DNA of 64,000 nucleotides from Monomorium pharaonis (taxonomy: Eukaryota > Arthropoda > Insecta > Hymenoptera > Formicidae). The stretch is from assembly GCF_013373865.1 (NCBI RefSeq), contig NC_050467.1, positions 38,425,132 through 38,489,131 of the forward strand. Reading direction: 5' to 3'. Every line of letters starts with the position of its first letter. Positions within the stretch are counted from its first letter, which is position 1. Shown one piece after another: positions 1 to 13,089 of this stretch. The translations under genes were made by a program, and so were the position numbers. Below the pieces are notes generated by a model that had not been told where the DNA came from, ran no database searches, and worked only from the letters and a program-made list of their open reading frames with translations.

Positions 1-1541
1 ATATTGTGTCCCAGAACTTGGTGGCATAATTAAGAGGACTCCCGCTGTCGTTGACTAGCACGTGACTCGGTACGGCCTGGCACATACATTTACAGACATG
101 CAAACCGACGCTGTGAAACCGACGACATGTCTTAGGTTCAGCATTACTCGGCTATCTGGATCTAGTTACGAATTTGCATTATAGGATAGACCGTCAGGAA
201 TTTCTCCGCAAAATTGGAAGGGCTCTCGTGCATTTGCTTAAATTTTTGTCGCGTCGGTTGTTCATTTGAAAAAGAAAAAAAGAATCTTTAAATTTCTAAA
301 TGGAATTAAAGTTTTAACGAAAAAAATCCTATCTCTAGAGAAATGCTGATGAAACTCTGTAACATTCTTGAATACTTTTTCTCATATCCATTTTTTTTAT
401 TTCTAACACGTTTGCAGGTATTAGGATTTGTATACATATCCGTATGTATCTTTTTAGATGTAACAAAAAATATTTTGTATCTTAAAATTGGTCTTTATCA
501 GAATTTTTGTTTAACGTATTTAGGTTGATTTAATAGAATGTGATTATATTATTTGTGTGAAATTTATATTTAATATTTTTTATTATTGAAATACTACAAC
601 TTAGGAGTAAAAAACACAATATAAAAATAATTGGAATGTAATTGAATCGTAAATTCTAAAATAAATGAATAAAATGTACTTACGTGTCAACATATTATAA
701 ATGTTAATTTTACTGAAGAAATATGCTTCTACAATTTGTTTTTAAATTTTATCAAAGTGTTAAATTTTTTGTATAATATTTGTGTTACTTTTATATCAAG
801 CTTGGGTTAAATTATCAGAAAAAATTGAGTGGAACGTTTTAATGCAATGTATAAAATTGAAATTTTTCCAACTGTGTAAAGCAGAAATTATATACCTTAT
901 GCCGATATTTGAAAAAATTGTACACAGACTGGTGGTTACGAACATGTTAAAGTTTCGCAATGCACGAATTTCGTCGCGCAGTCAAAATATTTCACAGACG
1001 TTGGATTTGAAATGCACGATGCGCGAAGGCATTGCCGGTGCACCAGTCACTGCGGCGCGTTGATGCAATGTGAGAATGGAATACAGAGGTGTTGCGGGAC
1101 TCTTAACATCACCTTTAATACGACAGGGCACGCAACGCGTCGCGGTTTAGTACGGACATGTTTATTTAGTAGCTCGCTGTGAAGAGGGTCATCTGGGGTG
1201 TGCGGAAATAGACGATGATACCACCCCGCGGGGGTTGAGGAAGCTTTAAAAGCGCATGGGTGTGGTTGTGAATGAGGGAAGGAGAAGATGCCGCAGAGAG
1301 GATCAGAGGGGCCAGACCGCGGTTATCGCATTCTGTAAATCATGTATAATTGTAATTTATACTGCGCATCAGCCTATGTTAATTATAACGCAGCGTCACG
1401 CCTCAGCCACGACGAAACGAGTTTACGAACGTACCGCAACGATAGGATTTACGAGCTTTGCGGAGGGAGAACTCTCTTGCACCGGGGGGTGTTTGGTTGC
1501 ATTCGCTCTCGAATACTCTTTCCTTTTTATTTGTATCTTTT

Positions 1542-1601
<60 letters not shown>

Positions 1602-3930
1602 GCCGGTGTGACGCGATATCTCGCTGATAGCTACGAAAAGTCCGCGCAAACATAATGAACGACCTTCGGAGCTTTTGCGACCAGCGTGAGTCCATCGGTG
1701 GATAAACAACGAAATATTATCCCGCCACATTCTGTCCGGGGATTGTCATCTGACGTGCATGTACGCAACGAGAACTGGGGAAACTTGTCGATGTACACCA
1801 TGTGAGTTACGAGCAGATGAATGCATTTTTATTCTTTTCTCCCAGTTTCACAATACATCGAGGACTCGTCCGTTATAGACGCGTCACAATATTATTTGCA
1901 TTTGCAAATACATCGCGTTTTATAGACCAAATTTTAATTAGAACTCTCGTTATATGGATACATCAGAAACGTGTGTGATGATAAGTCCTTCAAAGTGAGA
2001 AAATACGAACATGAAGCGTACGATGGTGATAGAAAATAGGTAGAAAAAATTAAACTCGTGCGCAACACTACGATTTTGCCATATAAAACGGTTTCGAGTT
2101 TTTATTACTATTTTGCACAGTAATACGCATATTTTCAACCGGATAAACTAGTTTTTTCTCCATCTTCGCTGCTCATATCCGACTGAATGCACTCACGGCA
2201 TTTGAGCTTCAGCGCTTTATAGAGTAGACATGAGCGACATACTAGGTATAAGCGCATACGAACGCGAATTCGATGCAATCGGCGCAGAATGGCGTAAGAG
2301 AGCACTCGAAAGCGGTGAGCTCTAGCTCCTGGCAGTAAATGGCTGGCGAAGCGCCGGACATTCGATGCCTCCGAAGCTCATCGGTTCGCAGCTGACGTGT
2401 ACAAGGAAATGGCATTTAACGGATTAAAATCAGCCGTCCAGAGAGCTAACGTGCAAGAGCCCGATAACGGTTGACTATAGTTAGATTTTTGTGCATTCGA
2501 TTTTTTTATCGAGATCACTGATCAGATGGCAGCGTCTAACTTATCTTTTTTTTTTTAATGGTCAACCAATGCAAGCCGTTTTATTCCAAACAGCTTTGTT
2601 CACGATGAAAAATTATTTAGAGAAAAAATAATCAAATACAATGTGAGCAATTAAAAATTATTTCAGCTTTTATATGCTTACAAAAGAAAATTACATTTTG
2701 TTTAAACTTTATTCAAAAGTATTGTAAAAATATTATGTTACATAACATGTATCAATAATCGAATTTCTGTAAAAATATAAATCAACAATTTTATTTATTA
2801 ATCATTTAATTTGATTTACAATATCTCTTGTGCGAAAATACTATTAACTCTTGAATATCTTGATAGCAATTTTTGTTGTTATAGTTAGAATATAACGATT
2901 TTATTAAACTGCATTTGAATTCGATATCAATAAATGCGTTCCCTGAAGAGATAGGAATCGATGAACTTAGTCATATTTCATCTCGCTTTGAAGGATCAAA
3001 GTTGGACATGCCATCGACCCCTAAAAAAAGGGTTAACGAAAGCCGATGTTATCTGCATGAAATATAACCGCACAATATTTTACCTCGTAGCGAGACTAGC
3101 GCCTTTTTTCACATTCGGCGAAACCATATCGAGAAGCATAACGAGATTTCGGGATCGATGATGCTAACCGTAAGCGCCATCATCGAATTTGCTAACGAGA
3201 CCCGTGACGATATACCATGCCATCGACTCAGCGGAACTGTCATTAAAAAAAGCCAGTTATAGCGAACCGTCTAGGTTGGGGAGAAAAACACGCGGTCCCG
3301 CGATTGCGGCAAACGAAGCCACTTTGAAACGACGAACATAATCGATACGTCTGCCGTTTGGGCAAACGAAACGGATGGAAAAAGCTGAACGCGGATTAAG
3401 CCGCGGCGCGCAATGTCGTTGACAATTCAGCGAGGTGAAAATGTTTTGCCGGCGTATCTGGTTGCGCCAGCTGTTCCGTATATAGCACCAACCACCGGCC
3501 AATAGCTACGTGCATTGGAAAAGATAATTCGATGTGTAACGAATTGCTTTTTGACGAACTTTTGTATTTCGTACGCTCTCGTAGGCTACGATCATGTTGT
3601 ACGGCTATGTTAGCTAGGCGATTCGCATCGATATTGGCAATACATTGCCAATTACTTTACTGCATATAAAGCTTTATTGAACAATTATATGAGATGTCTA
3701 TCTTTTATTTTATTGTGTGTGTATATACAATATAAAGGCGCGCAACCTAATCTAACTTATATAATTCAAAATAAAGCGATATACGCTAACATAGATTGTT
3801 TCTTTTTTTGTAATGGCATCCATATCTGGCAATCGTTCAGATCCAGCTAAATCAACTAAAATTAGATTTTTTATTAAGACCGTTTCTTGTTTTTTAAAAC
3901 ATATACCACACAGAGAGAAAGAGACGAAAA
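1..3930. other. Gene-free stretch
   Basis: No coding region could be supported. The sequence alternates between AT-rich stretches and GC-richer patches (about 1.0-1.8, 2.2-2.5 and 3.0-3.6 kb). Open frames here are short, lack recognisable domains and are not flanked by convincing splice sites. A (CT)n microsatellite lies at 1545-1600. It could be intergenic, or an intron of a gene that extends beyond the window. Confidence 0.5.
1545..1600. repeat. (CT)n microsatellite
   Basis: Nearly pure CT dinucleotide run of about 56 bases with one interruption near its right end. It creates spurious Ser/Leu- and Arg/Glu-repeat open frames on both strands, which are not genes. Confidence 0.95.
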
Positions 3931-3934
3931 CAAA

Positions 3935-4790
3935 AGACTAATTCCAAAAACAGTAAGTCTTTATATTTTTTATTTATATAATATTATAAGTAAATTATAA
4001 ATAAATTATAAATAAATTACAAGTTTTTATAAGTAACAGAACCACTGCAGCAACGAAATTTAACAATTGGTAAGTTTACTTATATATACACACGTTTAAA
4101 AGTATTACAACAATACTCTACATATACCTTTTTTTTTGTTACAGAATGTGCAACAAGCTGTATAGACATGATAAAGTTTTTGGGCCAGATTCCAGTCAGT
4201 GACATTTTTGAAGACGTCGAACTTTTAATAGAATCAGCACTAGAGGGACGAAACGTAATCATTTTCACATATGGCCATACTGTATCTGGTAAAACATATA
4301 CAATACAGGGAGAAAAAGGAGGAAATGAAGGACTAATTCCAAGAACAGTGAGTCTTTATATTTTTTATTTATATAATATTATAAGTAAATTATAAATAAA
4401 TTATAAATAAATTACAAGTTTTTATAAGTAACAGAACCACTGCAGCAACGAAATTTAACAATTGGTAAGTTTACTTATATATACACACGTTTAAAAGTAT
4501 TACAACAATACTCTACATATACCTTTTTTTTTGTTACAGAATGTGCAACATAAGCTGTATAGACAACGAAACTATTGAAATTAGTGAAAAAAATACTAAA
4601 AATGAAGTTAGCTGTAATAAAAATAAAAATGAAAAATTTAGATTTGATAAAGTTCTTGGGCCCGATTTAAGTCAGCGACATTTTCGATTATATAAAACCT
4701 CTAGTAGAATCAGCACTAGAGGGACAAAAAACTAACAATTTTCACATATGGCCATATTGGTTCTGGAAAAACATATACCATACAGGACAC
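3935..4790 (+). pseudogene. Tandemly duplicated kinesin-14-like motor exon, decayed
   Basis: Two adjacent copies of an exon from a kinesin motor domain are visible. Copy 1 (about 4145-4347) reads DKVFGPDSSQ in one frame, then after a one-base shift DIFEDVELLIESALEG and a P-loop region YGHTVSGKTYT, ending in GLIPRT before a GTGAGT donor. Copy 2 (about 4541-4786) reads CIDNETIEISEKN..., FRFDKVLGPDLSQ, then shifts frame into DIFDYIKPLVESALEG and YGHIGSGKTYT before running into unrelated GC-rich DNA. A third partial exon tail lies near 3935-3951. The order SQ-DIF, SAL.G, YG.T.SGKTYT and G.IPRT fits the N-terminal half of the kinesin-14 (Ncd-like) motor. Both copies are frameshifted, copy 1 has Val for the conserved Gly in the P-loop, and copy 1 also lacks about 100 bases present in copy 2. 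I read it as a pseudogene; rare use as alternative exons cannot be excluded. Confidence 0.75.
3936..4543 (+). repeat. Tandem duplication, period about 396 bp
   Basis: The segment starting near 3952 (after the GTAAGT donor-like site) recurs almost base for base from about 4348. It includes a conserved 31-base inner segment (4046-4076 and its copy) bounded by ACAG and GTAAGT, a pyrimidine tract of T residues and a terminal ACAG acceptor. The near identity of intronic sequence suggests a recent event, compared with the older decay of the exon copies. Confidence 0.85.
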
Positions 4791-5130
4791 CGATTTTCCA
4801 TCCGACGGTCCCAGCTTTCCTGGTTTTCGGTGCGCTCGCTCGGCTCGCCCCTTCAGCGGTCCTTGACTTTTGGCCGTTGCTAACTGGGCCGGCGAAATTC
4901 CTCTGGCTCTCCCCTCCTTTTGCACTTGCCTCTGTTTCTCTTCCGAATTCCTCGCTGATCACGCGGTGAGGTGCTCGTCGCGTCAGCGGAAAGAAAGTAA
5001 AATGCTTAAGCCTAATTATTATATTGTCGTCGCAATTTCCCCGGGAGATCTCTCGATCGGCGCTCGCTTTTCCATCCGGCGCGAATTCGCAGTTCGTGAC
5101 GGAAGACTGACGCTGCTTGTCGTGTCAGCG
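4790..5130. other. GC-rich block abutting the kinesin remnant
   Basis: Composition changes abruptly from AT-rich to GC-rich where kinesin copy 2 breaks off near 4786, and returns to AT-rich by about 5150. The motif GTCAGCG recurs (near 4982 and 5125), and a TTTTCCATCCG motif occurs near both ends (4794 and 5068). This fits insertion of a repeat element, but no coding domain or clear terminal repeat was found. Confidence 0.35.
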
Positions 5131-5199
5131 AAACTGCTACATCACAATATATATGGTTTAACTTTATCTTTACATTTTTATTTATATTTTTAAAAAAAT

Positions 5200-8100
5200 A
5201 TTTTAATGCCAAGAATTTTAATAAATGAGGGTAAAATCTGTTGTGGATATTGATTAGTATAAGTAATTAGTTTATTATTTATTTATATATGTCAGACTTT
5301 CCAGTACAAGAAAGTGTAGTAAAATATTATATTGCATTAATAAAGAATTTTTTTTAATATTAACATAAAACAGGTTAGATAAAATACTGTATGAAAGTAA
5401 ACTGGTAGAAAAAAGCTACGTAATCAATTTGGGATATCCCTTAGATAATTATTACTCATATTGTGTATGTGCCACGCACTTTATAATTATTTCATTGTTA
5501 CGCAGAAATATCAGTTAGTAATATTATCAACCATTTAAAATAATTATTATTGTTAATTTTAATAATAATTATTTGTAATAATAGTATTTCAATTATATTT
5601 ATCTGGAATAAATTAATATTGATTATTATATAATAATATTAAACGAGTAGCAGTGGTGATCACACATAGAATCAATAATAAAAAAATTCAATAAAGCGAC
5701 TAATGATTATTATTTTATATCTCTATTATTCTTTTTTCTCTATAAAACGTGCTTCTGCAATTCAAGTTCATCGAAGCAATCGCGATCTTTCGTTAAGGAT
5801 TACAAACGTTACGTTCAAGATGCAATCCTCTTTTCTAAATTAACCACCTCAGTTGCACTCGTCCACCCATACCACAGTGGTATAGGTCCATTATCGTCAC
5901 GACCCTCTCTCGGTGAGGAGTGGATTTTTCTTTCTTTACGATGGCGGTTTTGGCAACAAGTTCGTCGTAAATTCGATAGATAATTCTTCCGCTTTGGCGT
6001 TAACCTACATTAAGGGACGATTTATTACGGTTTATAACTTTACTATATTTGGCGTCTTTCGGCGGCAAACTTTAATTCCGTAAGTTCTACAAGTGCGTGT
6101 TTGCCAAGTAGCATGAGTAGCATTCCGCCGAATAGTATTCGAAGAAAAAAAAACAATTCATACAAAGCTAAAGTGATTTTCTATGAGATTTCGTAATAGA
6201 AGTTGCAAAACATTATCACTACTGTCGACCATTTGTTATTAGACACTTACCCAATTCTTTGGCGATTGTCACGGAGAAGAAATGCTGCATACTTTTGAAG
6301 TTTTACTTGCGCCAATGATATCTCAAATTTAACAAATTCAAATTATTTTGTTATTATAAGAATATTATCAAAGCAAAAAATTAAATGTTAGAATATAGAA
6401 TGTGTACGCAGAATAAAGTATAAAACTGGATTAAATTTTTAAACTGAAAGTGAAATAGATTATTATTGATATAATTATTTGTATAAACCATAATATGATT
6501 TGCATTTGTCAAGATATTCGGGTTAATGAGAAGTTAAGTTATACTATATGACATAGATAGATATGTGCCTAATATACATTCCGCACGCATCTATGTTATA
6601 TTCTCTTCAGTAACGAAATGCATATTGTTATGCCAGCTTTCTAAATTACTATTCATTACTGATAGGCAACATGCAAATCTATTCTTGCACTATTCCCACT
6701 AAGTCTCATCATCCTAGCGAAAGCCTATTTGCTTCGAGGAGATTTATTTATAATTGATATAATGTAACAGATTTGACAATATTAATTTCTAGCTATTCAA
6801 AACTTTTTATCATAAAATAATTCTACAGAGTTTTTATGTTCAATTTAATGTAATATAAAATTGCAATAATCACGTATTTTATCCAAGCTATTTTTGTAGA
6901 GATTATCACATCTCGTCGTAATTCCTGCATAAACTCATCCAAGACTCTATAAGCTTTCGCGGCCTACGTAATCCAGTTTGACAATGAAATGGGGATGATT
7001 ATTCACCAATGCGTCTCTCGTTAAACAATCCGAGTCGACCTCTCGTGAAATTAATTTCCAGAGAAGGCAAGATTGACCACGGCCAAGTTTAATTTTTCGT
7101 TTTCGGATTTGTGCCATTTTCTTACTATTTCTTGGGCGAAATGACGAGAATGGATTTGATAAGCGAAAACACCGATGAAGATCGGGTAAAGACGATCTCC
7201 GGTGTAAAGCCTTTAAATTTGGAAGTGAATCTTATTTGAACGCGATCCCTTCAATCCGCGTTAGAAACGGATTATGGAGATAATTTCGCCGAGTCGCTCC
7301 TAATCAGCTTCCATTTACCACAACCTGATGAGAAATTCGCTGAATCTTTGACTCTAACGTGTCAGGAGATAAAGATCGCAGACTCCAGATTTCAGACGGA
7401 AATCTTCATCCTTCGAGAAATTTCGTGTGAATTTTCTGCTGGCTATAATTATACTTTAGGTATTAATAAATTGATACCAACCACAAATAGCATATTAGGG
7501 ATACATTAGAAGATTTTGAATCTTAAATAAGGTACATTTATAAGTTGTACATTTCGCAAATTATGACGCATAATTTTATTCAATGTAAAACTTTTTTGCG
7601 TCTTGCTTTATTATCACAGAAAATATTATTATAATAAATTAAGTAAATTTTCTCTACTAATTTTGCTCAAACTTGCTTACATGCTCGCATACGCGTTTGT
7701 GTCGAGCAGTTTCCGTTCACAACATCATAAACATCGCGCGGAAACCATTACCGTGAGCAACTCGATTCTCCACAGGGTCGTCGATATTGCTCGTTCATGG
7801 TAGACTCTGATCGTAGAGCTGATCGATATTAATCGCATTCCGTCAGTGGTGACGGGTTTCTCTGATTGACGACGACAATTAATGCAGGTCGTCGGGGTAC
7901 ATCTCAGATAAACCGGCCGGTCCTTCGTGTGTATGTACGTGCATGCTGCAGAGCATGTGGACCGTATTTACGTTCGCCAATTTACATGACCGGAGGCGTG
8001 AGCGCGCGCGCGGAGCCTCTCGCTACTTCACGCGCCATCACACGCGCGTGCAGGCACGCGTGTTCAAAGCTCCCTAAGTTGCGCACACGGCCAGCATGGA

Positions 8101-11100
8101 CGGAATTTCCATCTGGCACCGTCGTTATCGCGAATCAGCCGCACGAGTCGGCCACTCGCAGTTGCACGCTGCGTCTCCTGTCTCTGTCTCTCTCTCTTTC
8201 TCTCTCTCTCTCTCTCGATGTTCTCTCGTCCCTACGTACGGAATCGGTTGGACGAAGAATAGACGTGAATAATTCATCGAGTTCCAACCGCACTTTCGGC
8301 CGTCCGCGGCTCACGGGGGATAACCGCTCTGTCGCCCACTCCTCTTTTGTGTTCCCTTTTTTGTTTTTACTTCTTTACTTTTGGAATTCATAGTTCGTTA
8401 GCGCCGGGCCAAACAGAATGCAGACGCGGCTGGCATGTATTCGCCGTTAATCGTGAATGCGCAGTGGCCACCGCTGAGAAGAATTGCGACGCTGCTGCAA
8501 TCAGATTTAACGACGCCGGCGGCTCGACGAGGTGAAATTGACCTTTTCATAACTGGATCAATTCTTGTTCGGCCATCGAATAATATGACCTTTTGCCGAA
8601 GTATTCTTCACGGGGAATGTCGATTAGCTGCCAAATTATTTTAATAACAAACGCTGAATTTATTTGCAGCGACTTTAAATAAAGATAAGCGTGATAATCG
8701 ATACAATAGAATACATAAATTTCTTAACAATAAAAATAGTTATTACAACATTAATATTTTTAATATTTATTTAATGTTGATTACCAAGAAGTTATAATTA
8801 AAATGATTAATTTTTCTTGTATACTAATTATCGTTTATAAACTGATTAATCGCAATTTTTTTCCAAATACGTAAGATATAATTGATATTATATTAATAAA
8901 TAATGGTATGTTTATTTTTAATACATTAATAAATCCAATTAATGATAGAGTTTTTTGTTTACATTATTCAATAAGGGAATATTCTTATATTTATCACGAT
9001 CTGTGACTGTCAAAACTTTCGTTAAAAATTAATGACCTAGGTGATTAAGTCGAGGTAAATTACAGTAAAATAATTAAATGTTTAAATGAGGCTTCCCATT
9101 AAAGCCTTACTACCCGCACAGAAAAGGTTAATGCTTCCCGCAAAGACAGCATCGTGTATGTACATATACATGCACAAATTATATTACTCATCTTTCTACT
9201 CTTATTTTTCATAATATTATAAAAACTGTTTGTGGCGTTATGTACAAAATAATATAATGTTAAATTTTATTATATGTGATAATGTGATTATATGATAAAA
9301 AGCACATGGGTGTAATTTTTAACTTTTATAAAGAATGTATCATTTGCTTTAAATTGTGTTAGAAACAAAAATTTTAAGAAAATTTTAAGAAAATTTTAAA
9401 TAATTTTATACGCAACATGTGCAGTATAATCATATTGTAATCAACAATTTACAATTAAACTTATAATTAATTATTAACACAATAATTCAAAATCATGCAA
9501 ATTATATTTAAGAATAATCACAAATATAAAATATTTCAAATAAACTTTGTATGCATTATATAAAAAATCGCAGTTTGGAAAAATCTTAATCCAGAATACT
9601 TTAGAATTAAATACCTAACAACTAAATTATTTATAAATTTGTTTATATTTTATGTGTATACACTTTTTTCTTAAAATTTCTTCTACAAAATAATAACTTA
9701 CTGTTTTTCGGCTACACTATTAAGTTATGATAGATATTTATTGCGTTATGTAAATTTATATTTATTAGGAACTAAAAAACAAGAAGTTTTTAAATATTGC
9801 CAATCTATAGAAAATGTTCAATACATTAGGAAAATCCGGCGAATATATTATTATTATTGCTCATAAAGAACTCAATCATCAACATTAGCATATTATACCC
9901 ATTAACGCTCATCTTTGTTCACGGATAGTTAGTCGATCTCAACAGTGCCATGTAAAAATTATCATTATTAATCATTCGCGAGGAATGACAGTTTCCTAGT
10001 AGACGTCATAATTATCAACTTTGCGGAATAATTATCGCGAACCACGAGCCCGAACGGATATGCGATGCCATGAACGGGAGGCGAATTGTTCCTTTCGTCG
10101 CGTCAACGTTACACGACCGCGCGACTGTTTGGACGTTTCGCGAAATAACATCGAAGGCCGGGGGACGAAGGGACGCAGGGAATAGGGTGCGTAAATTACG
10201 AGGAGCTTGTTCGTGCCGGCAATAAATCATACGGGAGGCTGACAGGAACCCGGTCGCAACACCGTAGCACACCGTCCGTCGATTTAAAGTGTATACGTGG
10301 GTGTCACGAGTATTTCAGAATTTGAATTCAGGAATGTATCGGCATGGAGACGTGGGCGAGCTTCGCTTGTCAATTAATTCCATGGCTTTCCGATATCTCG
10401 CATTCGGTATGCGCATTAAAATCACGACTTCGCCGATTAAAGCGGATTCATCTCATTGAATCTGAAAGAATATCATTGCGTGTTATTCGAAGGTTTCAAG
10501 TGCATGCATCTGACAATAATTTAAAATAATAATCTGATATGCAATACTATATCAATAAAGAATTTTAAAAATTTTCAAAAAAGTAGTTATAAAAAAGTAG
10601 CTGTATAGGATTTTTTAAAATTATTAATATTATATTTTTAATGGCAAGTAAAACTAAGTGATAATTAAGTGATGACAGTTATTAGCGAAATATCGAAAAA
10701 TTAACATGAAAATTAATATTTAGAATTAAAAGATTGTCGAACATAAAAAAATTTTTCTCCTACATTTTCATAAAAAAATATTTGAAACTTTTTTGATATA
10801 AGTGAGACCATTAAACGATATAAGTGAGATTATTAAAATATGTAATTTCGCCGAATTGTGATAGATTTTAATATTAGTTTTATTGGAATCAATCAGAGGA
10901 TCGTCAATTACTGTCGCGTCCTGTCTGCGACAGAGTTGCGTCATCCTTCGATTTTACCGGCTCAGCCTAACTAATGAAAATCCTCGGAAAAATTGACTTT
11001 CACCCTACGCTCCTCCCGGTCGTAAAACCTCGGAGACGAAGGATCTTCTCGTAACCTCAGCTTGCCCCACCCACGTCCGTTCTACAATCGTATCCAGGGA

Positions 11101-12430
11101 AGAAAACTCGAGAGGAATTCAATCTGGTCTATGTGACTAATGAACGAATAAAACACTTCTGTCTATCGCGTTTCATTCTCTTCTAGCTGTGTCTTTTCTA
11201 AAGAAATATACGCTTAAAAAAAGTTGAGTAGCGGGGAGATAATTCGTTGTACCTTGGAATAGCATTATGATTCAAAACTTAATCTTACATTGTTTGTCAT
11301 TAATTATCGATGTCGTCCCTCCGCAATATAGTTCCGATATTCGGTTGACTTTGTTGTATCATAAGCGTTTCGTATTGTCGCTTCGATATACTGTGATTAA
11401 ACCCAGTCCTGTTACAATCAGTGTAATGACAATGGTGATTGTAGCACTCTGTAAATTAGCACGTTGTACTATATCGCGCGACGAAACATTTTACAACTCA
11501 TGCTGCATTTAGTCCGATGCGACGATATTGTACGCGTGACAATTGTAATTCGCGATGTTAATTGTAATTTCTAACAACTAGATGTGTATATATCAGGCAC
11601 TTGAGAATGAAGAGCGATATATCTTGTTGGGGCGCCAAGTTTTACAAGTGATATAGTGATATGTTCCATGCAGGCGGATGATATATAACTTTTAATGAAA
11701 CATCAATGTCTGACTGAGATTGATTTTTGTTACATATGAGATGTCCATAATATTGTTGCTATAAATCTCACAAAAATGCAGTCACGATGACAAAATTGAT
11801 AATATTTGCAATATTGACTAGTGCTTTGTCGATTTATTATATTTACAATAAATCAATATTGAAGAAAGAATAACGAATAAGCTGCAGTGAAAATTTCTTT
11901 AAAGATAATAATAAACATTAAATCTGCGATTTAATGTTCTTTATATTTCTGGGCATAGTCGCAATAATTTAATCTCTAGAAAAGATTGAATTTTTATCAG
12001 ATTCAATTTTATTAGGACGTCTAAGAGTAGATATTTAACCAAAAATGTTTGCTACGCTAAAAATATCTAATTTAATATATTGCAAAATAAGAAGTCACAT
12101 TATTTTATTAGCGCCAATATAGAATGTGTAATTTAAAGCATAATAATAATAAAAATTTTGAATATATTAGTCAGCATTCTCTTAAAAATAATAAAATTAT
12201 ATGTAGCTTTAAATATTACATATGCCGTGAAAATATATAAAACATAGAATATGTTTTCTTCTACTTTTTTCTTTTATATTTTAAAAAATGTTTTTTAATT
12301 TGCGCCCATTACATAAATCTAAAAGCTCTAAGAAATAAAGCGATATATTTTATTAATGCGCTACGTTTTATGTATTAAAAGTTTTCGTAAAAAGTATATG
12401 ATTCGAAATGAATGACAGATTGCTTCTGAG
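5200..12430. other. Gene-free AT-rich stretch
   Basis: No supported gene. Mostly low-complexity AT-rich DNA with a few GC-richer islands (7.0-7.4, 7.7-8.5, 10.0-10.4 and 10.9-11.1 kb). The longest open frame, at 7866-8393, crosses a CT microsatellite and has no domain. Nothing specific is seen in the rest. Confidence 0.5.
8181..8216. repeat. Imperfect (CT)n microsatellite
   Basis: CT dinucleotide run with G and TT interruptions; it explains the poly-Ser/Leu segment of the overlapping open frame. Confidence 0.9.
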
Positions 12431-12886
12431 TTTACGGCAATGTGTACAACAATAATAAAATGGCCTCTTATCTTGGAAGCCCCATACATAGTTCAACTTA
12501 GACTAATGCCTCCGAAATGGAGATTTCGGAGCCCGCTATTATCTCCGCGAGTCAGACTTTCGCGTCGTTTGGAAAGCCATCGCGGTACTTGGATATCCGC
12601 TTCCAGAGAGAAATTTTACTGACTAATAGCCGTCGTACTGGAATTGCAGCGTGGCGTATCCGATTCGGCAGCAGCCGAGAAGTACGGCCTTTATTTTACG
12701 ATTGTAATAGCTTGAGAGAGAACTTGCGGTTTCCTGTTCGCTGCTTTTGTCTCGCAAACTACCTCGGGTCATTTTTAATGACCGGCAATATAAAGTTCGA
12801 TGTGTATCGAGTCAGCGTGAACGCCGCGCGTGCGTGGAAAGCGGAAAAGACGATTCTGCAGCTGCCACCGCTGCCGGAGGCGGAAC

Positions 12887-12888
<2 letters not shown>

Positions 12889-12934
<46 letters not shown>
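12889..12934. repeat. (GA)n microsatellite
   Basis: Pure GA run of about 46 bases inside a GC-richer island. Overlapping Arg-Glu repeat frames are artefacts of it. Confidence 0.95.
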
Positions 12935-12937
<3 letters not shown>

Positions 12938-13089
12938 GAGGAAAAGTTTCATGGGGAGTTCGGCACTTTAAAGCGGTTTTCATGCGAGCGCCGTCCTGCG
13001 AAAACGAAATTTAAGGGTCAGTCGTGGATGGTGATAGCAGAGGGACTGCGAGGGGAAGATAATAGGATAAAGGCAAGTTTCTTTTAGAG

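Noticed and set aside
1256..1730. Several open frames across the CT repeat on both strands
   Set aside because: Their apparent length comes from the dinucleotide repeat; no domain or splice context.
7866..8393. 175-codon plus-strand frame
   Set aside because: Crosses a CT microsatellite, has no domain, and lies in a GC-rich island where long random frames are expected.
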